A stretch of DNA of 64,000 nt from DASSUW01 sp963835525 (GTDB lineage: Bacteria; Actinomycetota; Thermoleophilia; Solirubrobacterales; Solirubrobacteraceae): the NCBI GenBank assembly GCA_963835525.1, contig CAWIFM010000008.1, positions 1 to 64,000 on the forward strand. The letters are read 5' to 3'. A model generated the notes under the pieces. The model was not told the DNA's origin. It saw nothing but the letters and a program-made list of their open reading frames with translations, and did no database searches. Of this stretch, positions 62,211-64,000 are shown one piece after another (positions within the stretch are counted from its first letter, which is position 1; each line of letters opens with the position of its first letter). The translations under genes and the position numbers were made by a program.

Positions 62211-62892
62211 TCGTGCCCATCCTGCCGCCGCCGGACACGCCGATCCCGTGGCCGCCGACCGGGTCGATCGCGAGCTCGGACTCGACGAACTCCTCCGTGC
62301 CGGCGCCGCCGTAGCGCGTCCGCCAGCCCAGGTCGGGCCGTTCCAGGATCATCGCCCGGAGCTTGAGGATGCCGTGCATGAGCGCCTCGGGGCGGGGCGG
62401 GCAGCCCGGGACGTGCACGTCGACGGGCATGAACTTGTCGGCGGGCACGATCGCGTAGTTGTTGAAGACGCCCATAGAGGACGAGCAGGCGCCCATCGCG
62501 ATCGCCCAGCGCGGCTCGATCATCTGGTCGTAGATCCGCCGGACGACCGGCGCCATCTTGATCGAGACGCGGCCGGACAGGATCAGCAGGTCGGCCTGGC
62601 GCGGGGAGGCGCGGAACGCCTCGCCGCCGAAGCGCGCGACGTCGACGCGCGCGCCGACGATCGACATCATCTCGATCGCGCAGCAGGCGAGGCCGAAGGT
62701 GGCCGGGAAGATGGCGTTGGCGGCTGCCCAGCGTGCCGCGCGGTCGAGCGTCGTGGTGAGGATGCTGTCCTCGACCTCCGCGTCGGCGGGAGGCCGCTCG
62801 AGCTCGCCGGACAGCATCTGGCGCGCGGTGAGCTGCTTCGAGCGCAGCTCCTGGATCTCGCCCGCGCCGAGCCGGCGCCGGTTCACCTCCAT
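62203..62892 (-). CDS. nuoB: NADH-quinone oxidoreductase subunit B
   Basis: 229 residues from ATG 62892: FGLACCAIEMM, AMGACSSSMGVFNNYA and VHVPGCPPRPEALM provide the four Cys of cluster N2. An N-terminal extension of about 45 residues (RLGAGEIQELRSKQL) precedes the core. The longer frame reaching into nuoA is a shadow. Confidence 0.95.
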   Translation of the reverse strand: MEVNRRRLGAGEIQELRSKQLTARQMLSGELERPPADAEVEDSILTTTLDRAARWAAANAIFPATFGLACCAIEMMSIVGARVDVARFGGEAFRASPRQADLLILSGRVSIKMAPVVRRIYDQMIEPRWAIAMGACSSSMGVFNNYAIVPADKFMPVDVHVPGCPPRPEALMHGILKLRAMILERPDLGWRTRYGGAGTEEFVESELAIDPVGGHGIGVSGGGRMGTSA

Positions 62893-63242
62893 TCGAGCGC
62901 TCCTCTCCGCCAGACGTACACGAACGCGATGAACAGCAGGCCGATGAAGACGATGGTCTCGATCAGCGCGAAGGTGCCGAAGGCGTCGAGCTGGATGGCC
63001 ACCGGGTAGAGGAAGATGACCTCGATGTCGAAGAGGATGAACAGCATCGCGATCAGGTAGAAGCTGATCCCGAAGCGGAAGTTCTTCTTGACCTCGGAGG
63101 GGAGGCCGCACTCGTACGGGTCGACGGTCGACTGCCGCACCGGCCCGCGCGGTCCCACGAACGAGTTCAGCACCGCGAAGACGAGGCCGAGGATCGTCCC
63201 CAGTCCGACAAAGACCAGCGCGGGGAGATAGGACCGGATCAC
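62883..63242 (-). CDS. nuoA: NADH-quinone oxidoreductase subunit A
   Basis: 119 residues, three membrane helices, VDPYECGLPSEVKKNFRFGISFYLIAMLFILFDIEVIFL as the family core (positions about 40-78). GTG start at 63242. It heads the A-I block. The 50-base upstream region is notably AT-rich and holds GTAAC-GCGTT-GTTAC (63265-63279), a possible operator. Confidence 0.95.
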   Translation of the reverse strand: MIRSYLPALVFVGLGTILGLVFAVLNSFVGPRGPVRQSTVDPYECGLPSEVKKNFRFGISFYLIAMLFILFDIEVIFLYPVAIQLDAFGTFALIETIVFIGLLFIAFVYVWRRGALEWR

Positions 63243-63294
63243 GCTGGCTGAGTTGTAGCAGTTTGTAACGCGTTGTTACTTAGTGGCATTTCGC

Positions 63295-63726
63295 TCATAG
63301 CGCGCGTACCCCGAGAGCGGCGACGACGAGCGCCGACGTGGCCATGACGCCCATCTCGCGGCGCAGGATCGCCCGCACCAGCGCGCGCTGCTCCGGCTCG
63401 GGGAGCGCCTCCACGTCGGCCCTTCCCTCGAGGTCGCGCTGGGCCAGCACCGTGTCGGCGGCGGCCAGCCGCAGCTGCTCGGCGATGAACGACACGCCGA
63501 GCGGCACGAGCCCGTAGATCAGGTGCAGCTCGGGCAGCTCGCGGCCCATCAGGAGCAGGACCGCCCCGCCGAGGGCCTGCAGGATCACGAGGCCCTGGCC
63601 GACGCGCAGCAGCGGCCAGAAGCCGGGCGCGTGGCGGCGCCGCCACCAGCCCCACAGCCCCCACAGGCCGGCGGCGAGGTTGACGGCGATCAGCGTGTAG
63701 CCGAGGACGACGTGGACGGGGCTCAC
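63295..63726 (-). CDS. Small membrane protein
   Basis: 143 residues with four predicted helices (about 5-25, 40-60, 67-85, 125-143) and an acidic loop (DLEGRADVEALPEPEQ). Its start overlaps the flavin reductase stop. The last codons face the AT-rich nuoA upstream region. No family recognised. Confidence 0.6.
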   Translation of the reverse strand: MSPVHVVLGYTLIAVNLAAGLWGLWGWWRRRHAPGFWPLLRVGQGLVILQALGGAVLLLMGRELPELHLIYGLVPLGVSFIAEQLRLAAADTVLAQRDLEGRADVEALPEPEQRALVRAILRREMGVMATSALVVAALGVRAL

Positions 63727-64000
63727 GACCGGTACTCCCCGCGGTGCCAGATCAGCGGCTCGCCGCCGCCCGCCTCCGCCGCCTCGACCGCGCCGATGCC
63801 GATCGTGTGGTCGCCGGCCGGGATCAGCCGCTCGAGCCGGCAGCCCACCCAGGCGAGCACCCCCTCGATGACCGGGATGCCGTCGTTCACCGTGTGGGGG
63901 ACGCCGGCGAACTTCTCGCGCTCGGGCGTCTTGGAGGCGAACAGCCGCGCCAACTCCTCCTGGCCGGCGGCCAGCACGTTGACGCCGAAGCGGCCGGTCT
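63723..64000 (-). CDS. Flavin reductase-like protein, partial (5' end beyond window)
   Basis: At least 92 residues, open to the window edge. GRFGVNVLAAGQEELARLFASK, FAGVPHTVNDGIPVIEGVLAWVGCRLERLIPAGDHTIGIGAVEAAE match the FMN-binding flavin reductase domain. The N-terminal part lies outside. Partner enzyme not visible. Confidence 0.82.
   Translation of the reverse strand, partial: TGRFGVNVLAAGQEELARLFASKTPEREKFAGVPHTVNDGIPVIEGVLAWVGCRLERLIPAGDHTIGIGAVEAAEAGGGEPLIWHRGEYRS

Noticed and set aside
63265..63279. GTAAC-GCGTT-GTTAC upstream of nuoA as a defined regulator site
   Set aside because: Short arms and no known matching family; mentioned only within the nuoA entry.

Overview
The window looks like chromosomal DNA of a very GC-rich actinobacterium. 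The nearest guess is class Thermoleophilia (Solirubrobacterales-like), inferred from base composition, codon use, frequent GTG/TTG starts, four-base (ATGA/GTGA) gene overlaps and gene content: a group 1h-type [NiFe]-hydrogenase, a double-length ThyX, LytTR-controlled symporters and DUF378. No rRNA, tRNA, CRISPR array, transposase or integrase was seen. No stretch longer than about 300 bases lacks a gene.

Layout. (1) 1-14 kb is a carboxylate/acetate uptake and activation region. A sodium:solute symporter with a small partner protein, a LytTR response regulator and a LytS-type kinase lie on the minus strand. Opposite them are a second small protein + ActP-like symporter pair, acetyl-CoA synthetase, a broken alpha/beta hydrolase, a 3-hydroxybutyrate-dehydrogenase-like SDR and a second acyl-CoA synthetase. 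The divergent region carries two 14-bp direct repeats spaced 21 bp apart, the geometry expected for LytTR proteins. (2) 11.6-17.2 kb holds a TgpA-like transglutaminase, a double-length ThyX, a DUF378 protein and a pilin-like secreted protein. (3) 17.2-23.2 kb holds nuoN-M-L-K-J on the minus strand. (4) 23.2-39.3 kb is a hydrogenase island: a Crp/Fnr regulator, a second hydrogenase small subunit without its own large subunit, hypC, a hypC-like gene, hypD, hypE, hhyS, hhyL, a NifU-like protein, three poorly known cluster proteins, a maturation protease, hypA, hypB, an SIS protein, a membrane protein and hypF. (5) 39.3-54.5 kb is mixed: AIM24, two kinase/LuxR-type regulator pairs, a sugar isomerase and Gfo/Idh oxidoreductase, exonuclease III, SDR, QueA-like protein, quinone oxidoreductase, an ABC exporter and a KAP-family NTPase. 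(6) 54.5-63.2 kb holds nuoI-H-G-F-E-D-C-B-A on the minus strand, followed by a membrane protein and a flavin reductase cut by the window edge.

How it fits together. Complex I is present as two co-directional blocks (A-I, then J-N) separated by about 31 kb that contains the whole hydrogenase island. Hydrogen oxidised by the group 1h-type enzyme would feed electrons toward the quinone pool also served by complex I. All common maturation functions (HypA-F plus endopeptidase) are encoded beside the structural genes.

Things to look at: the split nuo locus; the paralogous small subunit coupled to a Crp-type regulator; hairpin-forming repeats at convergent gene ends; palindromic inserts lying in frame inside hypF and a queA-like gene; and a scatter of single-base frameshifts (hydrolase, hypE, a hydrogenase-cluster gene, a sensor kinase). 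The frameshifts look more like sequence errors than real decay.
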